DNA of 64,000 bases, taken from contig NMRB01002454.1 of the NCBI GenBank assembly GCA_002633025.1, positions 41,716-105,715 of the forward strand. Direction: 5' to 3'. Position 1 is the stretch's first letter, and each line of letters starts with the position of its first letter. The translations under genes and the position numbers were made by a program. Source of the DNA: Notospermus geniculatus. Taxonomy: Eukaryota; Nemertea; Pilidiophora; Heteronemertea; Lineidae. The notes below the pieces were generated by a model. The model had not been told where the DNA came from. It made no database searches and saw only the letters and a program-made list of their open reading frames with translations. This document shows positions 1 to 10,726 of this stretch, in pieces.

Positions 1-338
1 ACAATTCCATTAGCAAAGTACAAGGGAGTTGTACGCGCTAAAACTGTCGCAGTACAAGCTGCATTTTTAAAAACGCTGCATTATGCAACAACTTGTCAGG
101 CCAAATTGATAGTTTAGACGGGCGGGCGGTATCCCATTTCACGCCAATGTGTGATCTATCGAGACAGCAGCTCTGCAGTCGATGTGCCCTGACCTTCAAT
201 TTAGATCAGTTCTTGTAAATTGATGTCATGCTACGCCTGAGAAGGCCTACATTATAAATGATGTAATGTTGAGATCGATCAATTTTTTGAATGTTTTCCC
301 CTCATCATTACGAACGCATGGTCAAGTCATTAACTATC

Positions 339-460
339 AATGGGTCATATGAATAAAGACTAGCAAATGCTTTTACTTCCAATTTGTACAGCATTGCCTA
401 GTGCATTTGTATTGCAAAATTCAAGTAAAAGCATTTACTAGTCTATTCATATGACCCATT
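339..460. mobile_element. Short palindromic element, 122 bp
   Basis: The ends are inverted copies: AATGGGTCATATGAATA at the left and its reverse complement at the right, and the pairing continues inward through the arms (GCAAATGCTTTTACTT against AAGTAAAAGCATTTAC). A short unpaired centre remains. This shape fits a non-autonomous foldback or MITE-type element. No other copy was seen in the window. Confidence 0.55.
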
Positions 461-536
461 GTCATTGTTGTTTTCACTTTTGCTCATACAATACTTTCTC
501 CGATTTACGCCAATCCAACCCCTCATGCAGCAGCTA

Positions 537-813
537 CAGTACGTTGCACAATTGACCTCCCTTCGCGCCGCACACCATCTGCGTACCACATGCAGCATCA
601 TGCGCGTACCATCCTCGTATCTTCCGCAGACATTGCACGCCGTCATGGAAGGCGCGCAGTGAAGACGTAACATCATTCGCCCGTGGTGCGTGGATGTCAC
701 GCAGGAGAGACGTGTGATGCACCTGTACCATATGCAATGAACTGAAGCGTACCTTCTGCGTGACATACGCAGAAGGTATGCAGATAAAGGTAGGTCAATT
801 GTGCAACGTACTG
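537..813. mobile_element. Mariner-like MITE, family A copy 1
   Basis: Palindromic element, 277 bp, with terminal inverted repeats CAGTACGTTGCACAATTG and flanking TA dinucleotides at 535-536 and 814-815. CAGT ends with a TA target duplication are typical of Tc1/mariner. The inner arms carry GCGTACC/GGTACGC inverted motifs, so open frames here on both strands are by-products of the repeat. Full copies recur at 34.5, 39.8, 40.9, 48.7 and 54.7 kb. Confidence 0.85.
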
Positions 814-1072
814 TACATGTATAATTTATGTACATGTACGTACACGCATGTCGTACATAACCATTTAAAGGAGCTGGACATCCAAGTTGTAACACTCACT
901 CACTGGTTCTCTATCCACGCGACGCCTGCGGTGCTGCCACCTATTGTCAGTGATATGTACTGACGTGAATATCGTGAGTGAGTTGCATTGGACTGGGCAC
1001 CAGTCTAACGATCACGGGGCGCTACTGGTGCTGCCAGCTTCACGAAGGAATAAAACTAGTTTGCTGACCACT

Positions 1073-1101
1073 GTTTGTAAACAAACTGGTTTGTTTACAA
1101 C
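1073..1101. repeat. Small inverted repeat
   Basis: TTGTAAACAAAC is followed closely by GTTTGTTTACAA, giving a 12 bp stem with a tiny loop. The GTAAACA core resembles forkhead sites, but this is only a sequence resemblance. The rest of 814-1300 shows nothing I can assign. Confidence 0.4.
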
Positions 1102-1300
1102 TTGGACGTCGCAACACACCTCGGACAGCTCACACACCTTCCCTGAAAATACTGACCCAAAATTCACCTTCGTTGCAATGTTATAGGTCAGAAGGGACTT
1201 GGATGGACTGACGAATGGATAAACATGACATCACAAATGTAGCTTTCCTGAACTCGTATATTCAGCAAGTGAAGACAAAGAGAAGTTGACATGTACTTAC

Positions 1301-1409
1301 ATTCACATTTGAGTCCTTGGTGCATGAGACCATAGAGTAGGGAGCCACAGTGGTCACAAAATGTGGGACTTGTGTACGAGTGAACTCTGAACCGATGCAC
1401 ATTGGTAGA
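1301..1409 (-). CDS. Protein kinase C exon: first half of C1B zinc-binding domain
   Basis: One spliced exon of a protein kinase C, 109 bp: 36 codons plus one base, entering in phase 0 and leaving in phase 1. The translation contains the C1 pattern: an initial His in VHRF, twelve residues, then Cys-x2-Cys inside [15 protein letters not shown], then thirteen residues to the next Cys in GLKCE. These are the first His and first three Cys of an HX12CX2C zinc site; the remaining ligands must come from the next exon. The acceptor is a pyrimidine run ending in CAG just right of 1409; the donor is GTAAGT just left of 1301. In vertebrate conventional PKC genes an exon of nearly this size (about 112 bp) covers the same C1B segment, so the gene is probably PKC alpha/beta/gamma-like. 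C1B binds diacylglycerol and phorbol ester and recruits the kinase to membranes. The next exon would lie left of the window; earlier exons should lie to the right but were not recognised. Confidence 0.92.
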
Positions 1410-1517
1410 CTGAAAATAGAGAGAGTGAAATCATAAATATTCTGCTATTCATCAACAAGGTTAGATGAAAAGGGTCGAGGTTTTTTTCGTTGCTCGCATC
1501 AGTTCCATAGGATGGGG

Positions 1518-1674
1518 AATGTTCCTGTCAAACAAATCAAGAAAGTGTGGGTAATAATGGTGTGGAATGAGTGAGGCAATGTTCCTATCAAACAAATCAA
1601 GAAAGTGTGGGTAATAATGGTGTGGAATGAGTGAGGCAATGTTCCTATCAAACAAATCAAGAAAGTGTGGGTAA
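1518..1674. repeat. 60 bp minisatellite, left part
   Basis: Two full 60 bp units (from 1518 and 1578) and a partial third (from 1638), each starting AATGTTCCTATCAAACAAAT and nearly identical. Sixty is a multiple of three, which explains the repetitive open frames here. The array resumes at 2446 after an insertion. Confidence 0.9.
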
Positions 1675-2445
1675 CTAGACTTGTGAAATTTGCTTTCAGC
1701 AAATTTGAGTCCAGCACCAATGTCTAGAGACAGTAAAAAAGTTTGAAGATGTTGGGGTCAGATACTGAGAGGAAAGGGGTAGGGCAGTAAGAACACCTGA
1801 TGGTTTCAATAGGACCAGCCGCGCTGCCGTTTACGAACATCGATTGGCATGATTGGGTTTGAGGTAGGCCTAGTCCGCTGAAATGCCACGGCATGTTTCG
1901 CGAATTTTGGACTTCCGGTCGGCCCGGCGGTCGGCGAAGTCGGAAAATGACGATAACTTGGTAAAAAATGGTTGGATTTTTGTCAAATAGGCTTTATTTT
2001 GTAGAGAGAACCAGCAGATTTCAAGCTTATGTTTAGAACAAACGAAAAGATACTTTTGCAATGCGGGAGCAGCAAAAGAAAGATCGATGGTAGTGGCGCC
2101 TATCGGCCACCAGTGTAACCACACCGCGCGAAACTTCGTCATGAGATCGTATGCAAATTAATGTTAATGAGGGCCGTGCGTATCGGCTAACCTTGTGAGA
2201 GATTGCTCAGTCCGAGACGAAAATGCGTGTCAAAAGCATCGGAACGGTTTGGAAATTTTGAATGAATTTACAACTGGGACCTAGGTACGAATGCGATAGA
2301 CACGTCAACGAACCTACAGCTCATAGAATTCTGTAGTTTGGCCAATCTGCCTTCCCAATTGAAAAATTGGTGAGAAAAATAAGAAGAATTTTGCTACCTA
2401 GTGAACTCAATACGTCCAGCACCCGATAGAGGGTGCTGGACGTAA
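1675..2445. mobile_element. 0.77 kb insertion splitting the 60 bp array
   Basis: The array unit reads GGGTAATAATGG, but here it stops at GGGTAA and resumes at TAATGG 771 bp later. The left end starts CTAGAC and carries the hairpin AAATTTGC...GCAAATTT; the right end carries a strong hairpin around GTCCAGCACC/GGTGCTGGAC. GTCCAGCACC also occurs in the left end. GTAA occurs at both junctions and could be a 4 bp target duplication. Alternatively, a CTAG terminus with a hairpin about 11 bases inside and an A^T target would suit a Helitron-type element. No protein was recognised inside. Confidence 0.55.
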
Positions 2446-2510
2446 TAATGGTGTGGAATGAGTGAGGCAATGTTCCTGTCAATCAAGGAAGTGTGGGTAA
2501 TAATGGAATG
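2446..2510. repeat. 60 bp minisatellite, right part
   Basis: Continuation of the 1518-1674 array: TAATGGTGTGGAATGAGTGA, then a diverged AATGTTCC unit lacking a few bases, then GTGTGGGTAATAATGG. It belongs to the same array, separated by the 1675-2445 insertion. Confidence 0.75.
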
Positions 2511-3679
2511 TCTGATGTGAAACAATTTTCTCATCAACCAAATCAAGCAAGAGTGGGTAAATGATGTCAGCGTTGATGATGATGATGGTGTGAAATGAGG
2601 CAAGTGTTGACTGAAATGCCAAATGACTGACCAAGGTCGGCACAAGGCCAACTCTTCATACCTTGCTGAGAAATCATTTATTTTCTTCTCATTCAAATTT
2701 TACGAGCAAAAAGTGGGAGTGTTCCTTCCAGGATTAAACAAAAAAAAACAAAATACATGCATTTTAAATAAAAACAGTAATGTTGGGGAAAAAAATGTTG
2801 TGCAGTGCAAGATTAATATGCCACCATTAGCAAGATGCTGTGAATAATTCAACGACATTATGGTTAATCTTATATAGAGAGTAGAAAAACACGCAAGTGG
2901 AGGTAAAACCACAAGGAAAATATGAGACGTGAATAACAATCAGCCCTTAGGAGGACTGTCAACAAGGTAACTACACTCTTCCTGTTGTTCAAAGACGTCA
3001 GCTCAGGCTACCTGACGCAGCCAAGGAACCAAGAGTCAAAGTCGGGAAACAAGCGTCTTTCAGCATCTTAGAGAAAGGAAACTGGAGAATTGGCTGTTAA
3101 TAGAAAAGGATTGAAAATGGATCTTCATAGAAAAAAAGGAAGTAGACTGCCGTGGGTAATGGAAAGTGTATAGATCGAATGGTATCCTGGACCCTGAGTC
3201 CACTAAGGTCCACGAGTACTATTTTGGAACTTTTATCATCAGATATTGTCATGGCTGCTTGGAAAGAAGCTTTGCATGTGGCAGACACACCATTCATCAT
3301 CAACTGTGAGAATGATGAAATGGGCGATTTTGGCTCAAAAGATAATATTACATGTATATATTACATGTAGTTCGAGGTAATCAACGATGTCACGAAACAG
3401 GATCTGAATGCACCATCAACAGGTAACCAAGGTTGTAGTTGGGTAAGAGGAACGTGCAGAAAGGGTAGAGGACTGAGTGTAGACAGTCTAGTCATCAGAA
3501 AAACACCATTTTTTTCTTGTATATAATCAAATTCAAGTTTCATTTCCACAATGTAAAGGCCTCCATACACTGCATGAAAAATGTCGAAATGAGTCACTAC
3601 AATAGTCCGTTTGACAATATTTGACCTAGCAAAGTGTCACACCGTTCTCGAAAAACATCAGAAAACTTCGACAAAGGCA
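2511..3679. other. Unassigned sequence
   Basis: No gene, repeat unit or structured element was recognised. It contains A-rich runs near 2740-2790 and short open frames without known motifs. Confidence 0.5.
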
Positions 3680-4021
3680 AAGGCTGATAAGGCACAAGAC
3701 TGTCCAAGAGGGAGGCACGCCCCCCAGGATTCTGGCAAAGGTTGATAGGCACAAGACTGACCAAGAGGGAGGCGTGGCACAAGACTGACCAAGAGGGAGG
3801 CACACCACCAGGATTCTGGCAAAGGCTGATACAGCACAAGACTGACCAAGAGGGTGGCACGCCACCAGGATTCTGGCAAAGGCTGATACAGCACAAGACT
3901 GACCAAGAGGGTGGCACGCCACCAGGATTCTGGCAAAGGCTGATACTCAAGGCTTATAAGATGCAAGACTGTCCAAGAGGGAGGCACCTAGGATTCTGGC
4001 CAATGCGACTGACCAAGAGGA
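3680..4021. repeat. 57 bp minisatellite
   Basis: About six units of 57 bp, some truncated, built around CACAAGACTGACCAAGAGGG and CCAGGATTCTGGCAAAGGC. Two central units (3836-3949) are almost identical. Because 57 is 19 codons, both strands stay open, giving 95-117 codon frames with visible internal repetition. Nothing supports translation. Confidence 0.88.
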
Positions 4022-4631
4022 AAACTTAGAAACAGTAGGCACATCAACGTCTCATGAGAAATCTCTGTCATCGCCACCATCTTAAATAAATGGTGCGATG
4101 GAAATAGTGTTAATGGTGCGATGGAAATAGTGTTATATTAGACTGTTAGCACAGACAATCGAGTTGTACGTCAGCAGTTGTTGACCAGGTAATGGTAGGC
4201 TGGCCTGGTAATGATAGCTGAGAACTCCTTATCAGGGAGACACCCATTACCACATGACTGCTATTGACCATTGCATTGGGGACTATCAACATCAAATTCC
4301 AAGCTCGTATTGCTCGCCTGGAAGAAATAATGGTCATACAGCCAGAGGAGACTTGACTATATTTTTACCACAAAAAGTTTTTTTTAATTTTTGGTGCCAA
4401 TTGGTACCAATATCACAAAAAGTTACTGTCTCCCTGTTTGCCAAAATGCCACACACTGCAGAATGGGAACTGTCAGTCAGTTGACCAATAGGTGTCATTA
4501 GTGCCCAATTCAATGCCTAGCGGACCCATTCATGCTTGACTGAGCACCAATCAAAAGATTTTTTGTTTGTATTGGTCCGCTAGAAGAACTCTGCTGCCAT
4601 CTTTTTGCAATAAGTGCAGCTGACTGCTGCT
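4022..4631. other. Unassigned sequence with a 24 bp tandem duplication
   Basis: The segment AATGGTGCGATGGAAATAGT is directly duplicated at about 4088-4135. An inverted pair, CCTAGCGGACC near 4516 and GGTCCGCTAG near 4574, may be the ends of a small element. Otherwise nothing is assigned. Confidence 0.4.
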
Positions 4632-4893
4632 ATTGACCTACCGGTACCTTCTTTGCCACTTATCATCCATGTACCACATGCAGCATCATATGCGTAGGGG
4701 GCCTACCGTCCTCGTATCTTCTGCAGATGTCAAACACATCTTGGAAGGTACACAGTGAAGACATAACGTCATTCGCATGTCGTGTGTGGAGGTCAAGCAG
4801 AAGAGACGCGTGACGTTCCCGTACCATACACCACGAATCGAAGCGTACTTCCTGCATGACGTTTGCGGAAGGTACGCAGATAAAAAGTAGGTC
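4632..4893. mobile_element. Family A MITE, damaged copy 2
   Basis: The inner arms match family A (GTACCACATGCAGC, CGTCCTCGTATCTTC, GGTACGCAGATAAA), but the left terminus is degenerate and the right terminus is cut off after GTAGGTCAA, where another element begins. Confidence 0.7.
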
Positions 4894-5099
4894 AATGGGG
4901 TTATCCATGATGAAGCAGACCACACGAGAATATACGTGAGTTTGAACTTATAGAACACACACGCCACTGTCATGATTCATGACGATTCAAGGTGTGATTG
5001 GCCGTGCTTGGTGAACCACATCTCTCGAACAATGAGCCTCTATAGCAGGTGTCACCTCTGTTCTATAAGCATCATGTGACCAAATGGATAACCCCATTC
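4894..5099. mobile_element. Palindrome-ended element Q, copy 1
   Basis: Terminal inverted repeats AATGGGGTTATCCAT; about 206 bp. The interior (AGAATATACG, GTGTGATTGGCCGTGCTTGG, CGAACAATGAGCCTCTATA) recurs at 44124-44324. It abuts the truncated family A copy, so it probably inserted into or replaced that copy's right end. Confidence 0.72.
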
Positions 5100-6515
5100 T
5101 CCTCCGTACTGTACATGCTATTTTACTGCCCTCTAACTTCTTCACCGAAGGATTTTTGGCTGGCGTTTCAAAACAAATCACAACATCATTGATGAGATAA
5201 ATCTGCTTTCTGCCGCATCGAGATCATGACTTGCTGCCATTCTTTATCGTAACAATACACAGCGTCATAACAACACGGCCGCACTATGAAAGTGCTATAT
5301 GGACTTGTCACCTCCTTCTGATGGTATGAAGGCATTTCATCCACCATCCTTGATGAAAGCAATAATAATCATGTCATTGGATATTACTTCTGACAGCTCA
5401 TCAATGGCAATGGTCCGGCTGTCTGGCTGTCCACAGCTCTCCATAGCACTTGGTAAGGTTTTTTGCCCAGCTTTTCGACTCATGAATAAACCGACCATTC
5501 AAAATGAAAGCAGTTTTTTCGGATCCAGTCATAAGTAGTTCCTGTGTTTGGGAAACGTACTGGACCACTAATGGGATTGGGAGGCTGAATTTACAAGAAT
5601 TTCATCAAGTCAAAGAGGGGGATAATTCAAGTTTTCTCTTAGGTAGAATAAAGAGTGTCTCGCCTGTAGAAAGGAAGCAATATGGACCTATTGAATCGGA
5701 AATCATGACAGTTTATCGATAGAAAGTGTCTTAACCATCAGTGCCAGAGCTTTTTGCAAGGGTTCATTTGAATGCCAAGCTCTGCTAAAGCTGTAAAGCT
5801 GTATTATCACGTCGTGTTGTTATGCAATTTCAGTTGAAAAGAGCATCTTCATGTCACTTGTGATGAAAATCCATGGCACTTAGTGTCACAAAACATGTCC
5901 TACTTGGATTGGAAACCAAAATGGTTAAAGCCCCTCTGTATTGAATTTTACGGTATCTTCAAAGTGTGAGGAGAGTGGATGTAGAGGCCTCATATGGCCT
6001 CATAGAGGTCCCAAAAATGCTTGTCTGATATGTACATGTACTTCAGAGAATCAAGACATAGTTTTCAGCACACACTGAAAAAACAGCAGGCAGAGCTTTA
6101 AATGTATTCAGATAGAGCATATTATATTACATTCGCTTCAGAGAGCGTAATCAGAATTCAGTACAGTGTGGCTTTAAACTGATGAACTCTTCTGAAGATG
6201 CAACAGGGAGTCTGGTAAAAGTAACCAGACACTACCGGATTCTACATGACAATAAAAGAATGGTACAAGTGATACCTCATGTCAATTTCAAAATCTGAAC
6301 TAATTAGGAGGATTAATTACCAAGAAAGTCTCAATGATGATGTCAGTCAAGATTGACAAGTGTTTTTTTGTTGTGAGGAGCTAGGGAGCTCACACAAAGA
6401 GTTGGAATAATCAATTTAAAATGTAAAATGTAGAGTAGAGGGTTCCAAATTTGATTTGTTTATATTTTTTATCTTTCAATGATGGATCTAATTGTGGCCA
6501 CTGCATCCCACTTAT
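5100..6515. other. Unassigned sequence
   Basis: About 1.4 kb without recognisable gene or repeat. Open frames of 72-79 codons at 5299-5722 carry no known motif and no clear splice sites. Confidence 0.4.
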
Positions 6516-6660
6516 TAGGGATCAGTGACTTATGACGGATCCTTAGGCCTATATGTATACGGATAGAATTCTGTACATCGAGGACAAATTTTCTGTACAT
6601 TTCAATCCATATACTATACGTGTAAGGATACGTGATAAGTCACTGATCTCTACCTCCCTA
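6516..6660. mobile_element. Palindromic element T, copy 1
   Basis: About 145 bp with inverted ends TAGGGATCAGTGACTTATSA and an inner arm GGATAGAATTCTGTAC. A second copy sits at 46163-46307, with the same GTATACGGATAGAATTCTGT interior. Confidence 0.68.
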
Positions 6661-7340
6661 TTGTCCTAATTCTTTCACTGCAAAAGCCGTCATGACGTCC
6701 GCCTTTTTCTGGGGTGTAGTTCATCAGACAGACACTAGATGTCTTTCCAATCACTCATGCAGTTTTATGGGTGTCTCACACTTAGGGCCATCGAATGAAG
6801 TGATTTTTCCAGTATGTGGATTAACAGCATCTCATACATGTTCATAGCAATAGGTAATACCGTTTGTATGTTTTCGGTGTATTGCGGTCTCAAAAGCTCT
6901 CAGCTGTCTTTCCACTATGATATCATCGCATCATCATGGCATAATCTCAAGCATGCAAATCCTATTCAATATTGGAATTATCACCATCAACTGATCAATC
7001 AAATCACATCCCAAAATAGCAAACCAATCAAGAAGTTCAAACACCAACACCTTATGTTTTTTAAAAACATTTCTTGTTAAAACAGGGAAGGTGGCAATGG
7101 GTGTGCTGCTTGATCTTTTTGGGGTAAAAACCATAGTTTTTGTTGAAAAATATCAATTCTTTGAAGAATATTTGACAAAATAGCCAAAATGCCTTTAGTT
7201 ATGACTTTCAGTTTCAGTTAATGAAACTTCAGGTAAAGACTAATTTGGAGTTTGTTTGTTAACCCGTTAATTGGGTTGGATGTCATATTACGTCATTACG
7301 AAATCCGGGGAATCCCTGAAAACACCCAAGGATCGTAACT
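6661..7340. other. Unassigned sequence
   Basis: Nothing recognised apart from short open frames; moderately A+T-rich. Confidence 0.4.
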
Positions 7341-8141
7341 TGCGTAAGCAGCCTTCTCAATAACTTTTTGAGTAGGAGGCTATTGCCTCAGAGTAGGAGG
7401 CTGAGTTTTTTTCGAAGATAGCATAACCAGTGTTTCAATGCTTGATTATTTTGGTGGACAATCTGATATGGGCCAGGACATAGCTGAAGCAGTGATCAAA
7501 ATGCACATAAAATGATAAAATGCAGAAAAAAATATCGTAGCTAAATAATAAAATCATATTTTATTTAATTCTTATCTGAAATACTTTTCTATGGTACACA
7601 AAATCTGTCAAAAATGATATCTAGCCAAATTACAGAAAAGTTCATTTCCTCAAGACAACCCCAGCGAAGGATCAAACTCTTCAGGGGAATCTCAGGATTC
7701 TGCCCAGGATTCATTGAGTGCTTGTGTGTCGATTTTGGCAGGAAACGAACAGCATATTTTGACGGGAAAGACCTGATTTAATTGACAGATGGCATTTGGG
7801 CATTGGAACATGGTGTCGCCGTGCAGCTGTGAGTGAAAGAATGCAGTGGGAAACACCAGCGGGGGGCTTATATTTGCGTTTCCCTCATGAATTCCGTGTT
7901 CCCAATGTCACACCTGCCGAGGGCCTATTTGCTAAGATTGCACGGCGGTTTGCATCGCTGAACGATGTTATGAGCTACATTTAATTCAATAGACACGGCA
8001 ATGATGGGTCTTTCTTTGAGTGCCGGACGCTCTTTCCAGTTTTTTGAAATATTTTTGACACCTTTTTTGTAGGCGGCGGCAGATACTGTTGTAGGCGGCG
8101 AAATCGCCGCCCGCCGCCTGTTATTGAGAAGGCTGCGTAAG
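7341..8141. mobile_element. 0.8 kb element with GCAGCCTTCTCAATAAC ends
   Basis: The left end TGCGTAAGCAGCCTTCTCAA is inverted at the right end (TTGAGAAGGCTGCGTAAGG). Just inside each end are GGCGGC/AGGAGGC repeats. A 62-codon frame at 7796-7984 shows no family motif, so this looks like a non-autonomous element about 800 bp long. Confidence 0.55.
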
Positions 8142-8211
8142 GCTTAATACGTGTAGTACACCTTGCAAGGAAATGGCGCTTCACAGTGCGTACGACGTTA
8201 TATTACAACTG

Positions 8212-8317
8212 GGGCAGTATGCATAAAACATCTTAAGTGTAAAATTTCCCTTATCTTTTGTTTGGAACAATAGTTTAAGGGAAATTTTACACTTAAGATG
8301 TTTTATGCATACGGCCC
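8212..8317. mobile_element. 106 bp hairpin element I, copy 1, CTG target duplication
   Basis: Near-perfect foldback: GGGCAGTATGCATAAAACAT at the left against the inverse of ATGTTTTATGCATACGGCCC at the right, with arms of about 45 bp and a loop near TGTTTGGAACAA. CTG flanks both sides (8209-8211 and 8318-8320). It differs from the 36256-36361 copy at only two positions. GGGCC ends with a 3 bp duplication suggest a PIF/Harbinger-type MITE. Confidence 0.85.
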
Positions 8318-8380
8318 CTGGAACCTAGTGTGTCATATACTTTTTTTGGAAAAAATTTTTAAGAGAGAAAAATTATAACT

Positions 8381-8541
8381 CAACAAGAGGCCCATGGGCC
8401 TTGCGCTCAGCTGACAATGACCTGCCAACACAAGAGGCTGAAAGAGGGGAAACGAGATACAAGTAAGAATAGTATGTGTGCCTTTCTAATGGTTAGCAAG
8501 CAAAGCGCTCCTCGGAAACCAGTTCAGTGGAAAGGGGTTAA
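8381..8541. mobile_element. SINE-like repeat with GGCCCATGGGCC, copy 1
   Basis: 161 bp from CAACAAGAGGCCCATGGGCC to AAAGGGGTTAA. It matches 49594-49754 at all but two positions, and the flanks differ, so the two copies are recent or gene-converted. Similar GAGGCCCATGGGCC heads are known from widespread invertebrate SINEs; the assignment is from memory of that motif. Confidence 0.7.
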
Positions 8542-8567
8542 TATCACTTGGTGAATCGAAAAAAGAT

Positions 8568-8701
8568 NNNNNNNNNNNNNNNNNNNNNNNNNNNNNNNNN
8601 NNNNNNNNNNNNNNNNNNNNNNNNNNNNNNNNNNNNNNNNNNNNNNNNNNNNNNNNNNNNNNNNNNNNNNNNNNNNNNNNNNNNNNNNNNNNNNNNNNNN
8701 N
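8568..8701. other. Assembly gap (run of N)
   Basis: 134 unknown bases. Open frames spanning it are meaningless. Single N positions also occur at 9200, 23011, 24333, 42485, 49945, 55621 and 58155. Confidence 0.99.
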
Positions 8702-8991
8702 CTGGTCTGAGGTTGGTTTGGGCCGAGAAAGTTTCCTAGCTAACACAAGAGTCTCCGCTCGACCACTACGTGGCGTGGCGGAGACTAATGACTATGATAC
8801 CCCTGACAGAGTTCTCCTCCCCATGAGCTGGATACAAAAAGGTCAGCAAATCTCTATTCAGAACTAAACCTAATTAAGCATCAGTTATGTCTTGAATGAA
8901 CTTTGATGATATTACATATGCACTATTTTGTCACAATTCAAGATGGTTATGAAAGAGAGGTGAAATGAAGTTCACTCTCCATGTACACATT

Positions 8992-9142
8992 AGGGAGGTT
9001 TAGAAATCAAACGATAAACATCAATGTTAATGACAAACGTTATTTTTGTACCGAAAATGCAATACAAAATCTGGTGAATGTGTAGTATGAAAAATAACGT
9101 CGTCATGAAGTTTACGTTTATCGTTTGATTTCTAAACCTCCC
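8992..9142. mobile_element. Palindromic element with AGGGAGGTTTAGAAATC ends
   Basis: About 151 bp. The left end AGGGAGGTTTAGAAATCAAA is inverted exactly at the right end, with further pairing (CGATAAAC/GTTTATCG, AACGTTATTTTT). The AGGGAGGTT end resembles element T. Confidence 0.7.
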
Positions 9143-9579
9143 TGTTATCAAAAGCTGACCAACAAAAAAATTTACCCTTGCATTTGGGGGGGGGGGGGGN
9201 ATTTCCTGCAGCAGGACTGGTGCAATTGCCATTCCTTAAAATGTGGGGGAAATATGCACGTGTGTGTTGCCTGCATGGCCAGAGTGCCAAAATATGGCTG
9301 GCACTGAAATGGTTAAAGGCAATTGGCAGATTTGAATTTTTGGATGGGTCATCAGAGATGGTATCACGAACTCTGTCCGAGTGTCTGGCAGTTCGTTCTA
9401 TACGCCATATGATGGAGTGGACTGACTTTGTTAATATTGCTTTCTCTGGTTGTATGCATCACCCAATGTTATCGAGAACAAAGGTCTATAGCCGTACTTA
9501 CAGAGAAGACCGGGTTTTTTCAGGTCCGGACTCATTTGAAGTCCAGGTTTTTCCATCAGAGCACTTACACTACAAATCC
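9143..9579. other. Unassigned sequence with poly-G run
   Basis: A G homopolymer with an N at 9186-9200 may be an assembly artefact. A 157-codon frame on the plus strand from 9178 shows no family motif and ends inside the next element, so I do not call it a gene. Confidence 0.4.
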
Positions 9580-9950
9580 AATGAGGTACCCGCGGAACTA
9601 ACGTCACGACGTGGCGCTGCGATCGATGTGTCCAAAGTTCCTTTTTTCTAACGTTATTTCCATTTTTTCTGGCGTGAAAATAATCCGTTTTTGTTGGTCG
9701 CCCGACAGTAAACTTTACATCATCCTGTAGCAGATGGAATTTTCTTTAATCTCCTTGCTTTTTTCCTTAAAATGAGGAGATAGGTTGGCGATAAAAGCAA
9801 CGTTTTTGTCTCATTATTCCTGTAGAAAAATGTACAGGTCACTTTTTCATGACGCAACGTCAACACCTAAAATGACGTCAATGACGTCGCGACGGGTCAA
9901 TCGATCGCAGAGCCACCGCGTAGCAAAGTTTGTCACGCGGGTATCTCATT
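9580..9950. mobile_element. Element K, copy 3, with CRE-like core
   Basis: Inverted ends AATGAGGTACCCGCG and CGCGGGTATCTCATT, with GATCGATCGCAG-type inner arms; about 371 bp. The interior holds ATGACGTCAATGACGTC. The ends resemble those at 15801 and 25138. Confidence 0.6.
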
Positions 9951-10234
9951 AGTACGAAACCCAGCGATCGCAGGTGAATTCGGAGGTCACATCTGTGGGT
10001 CACTCAATGTAGTAACACATGTAATTATCGCAACGCCATCTGTCACCGGGTCTGGAACTAAGATAATTGCACTTACACCTGAAGCAGAAGCCCGGGTCAA
10101 GTCCGGACTTGATCTAGACCCACTCATGTCATCTGGGTTAGGAAGTCCGGACTTTGTAGACCCAGGCTTCATTACGCCCGCCTTTTCTGTAGTGTAAGCA
10201 GAAGTCCAGACTTCGTTTGTAGTGTAGGCCTAAG
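9951..10234. repeat. Cluster of AAGTCCGGACTT-type palindromes
   Basis: CAAGTCCGGACTTG near 10095, GAAGTCCGGACTT near 10141 and GAAGTCCAGACTTC near 10201 recur, together with GTAGTGTAAGCAGAAG and GTAGTGTAGGC. AGGTCCGGACT and GAAGTCCAGG also occur at 9525-9548, so this may be the flank of a larger element around copy K3. Confidence 0.4.
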
Positions 10235-10235
10235 C

Positions 10236-10366
10236 AGGCCTTTCCGTTTGACGGGCGCTAAATGCAGTTTGACGGGCGCTAAAATGTGCATGCGCCTCGC
10301 AAACAATAGAAATTCTATTGTTTGCAAGGCGCATGCACATTTTAGCGCTCGTCAAACGGAAAGGCC
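10236..10366. mobile_element. Palindromic element with a 21 bp duplication in the left arm
   Basis: The arms AGGCCTTTCCGTTTGACGGG and the inverted copy ending CGTCAAACGGAAAGGCCT enclose a strong hairpin, CAAACAATAGAAATTCTATT. In the left arm, GTTTGACGGGCGCTAAA is present twice in tandem but only once in the right arm, marking a later duplication. Confidence 0.7.
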
Positions 10367-10726
10367 TGTGTAAGTATGGCTACAACCATATCAAAGAAAT
10401 CTATCTTTTCTGCTGAATGACAAATGTGGGGTACGTAATTCCTCTTACGCAATGCAGCAGGGGAGGTGATGAAGAAAGGTTCAGTAACAAACTGGGAAAG
10501 TGTGAATTGAATGAAATTACATGTAGGTGGTAATATATCCGTTTCCATGGCAGTAGCTAGTATAGGGAAAGAGGGGGTAAATGCCCCAGATGTCACAAAC
10601 AAACTTGTTTTTCAGACAGATTTTTGTCAAAGATGGCAAAAAGTGCCCCTCAGAGTGCCCAATGCCCCCAAGACAAAAAGTCAGTGACAGCCCTCCTTTC
10701 CAGGATATTCTTCTACATTTCACATT

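Noticed and set aside
443-895. 150-codon minus-strand frame
   Set aside because: It is the reading of family A MITE copy 1; the same frame type appears at every other copy.
3597-3987. Overlapping 98-117 codon minus frames
   Set aside because: They are stop-free readings of the 57 bp tandem repeat.
9178-9651. 157-codon plus-strand frame
   Set aside because: It starts in a G homopolymer with an N, shows no motif and ends inside element K copy 3.
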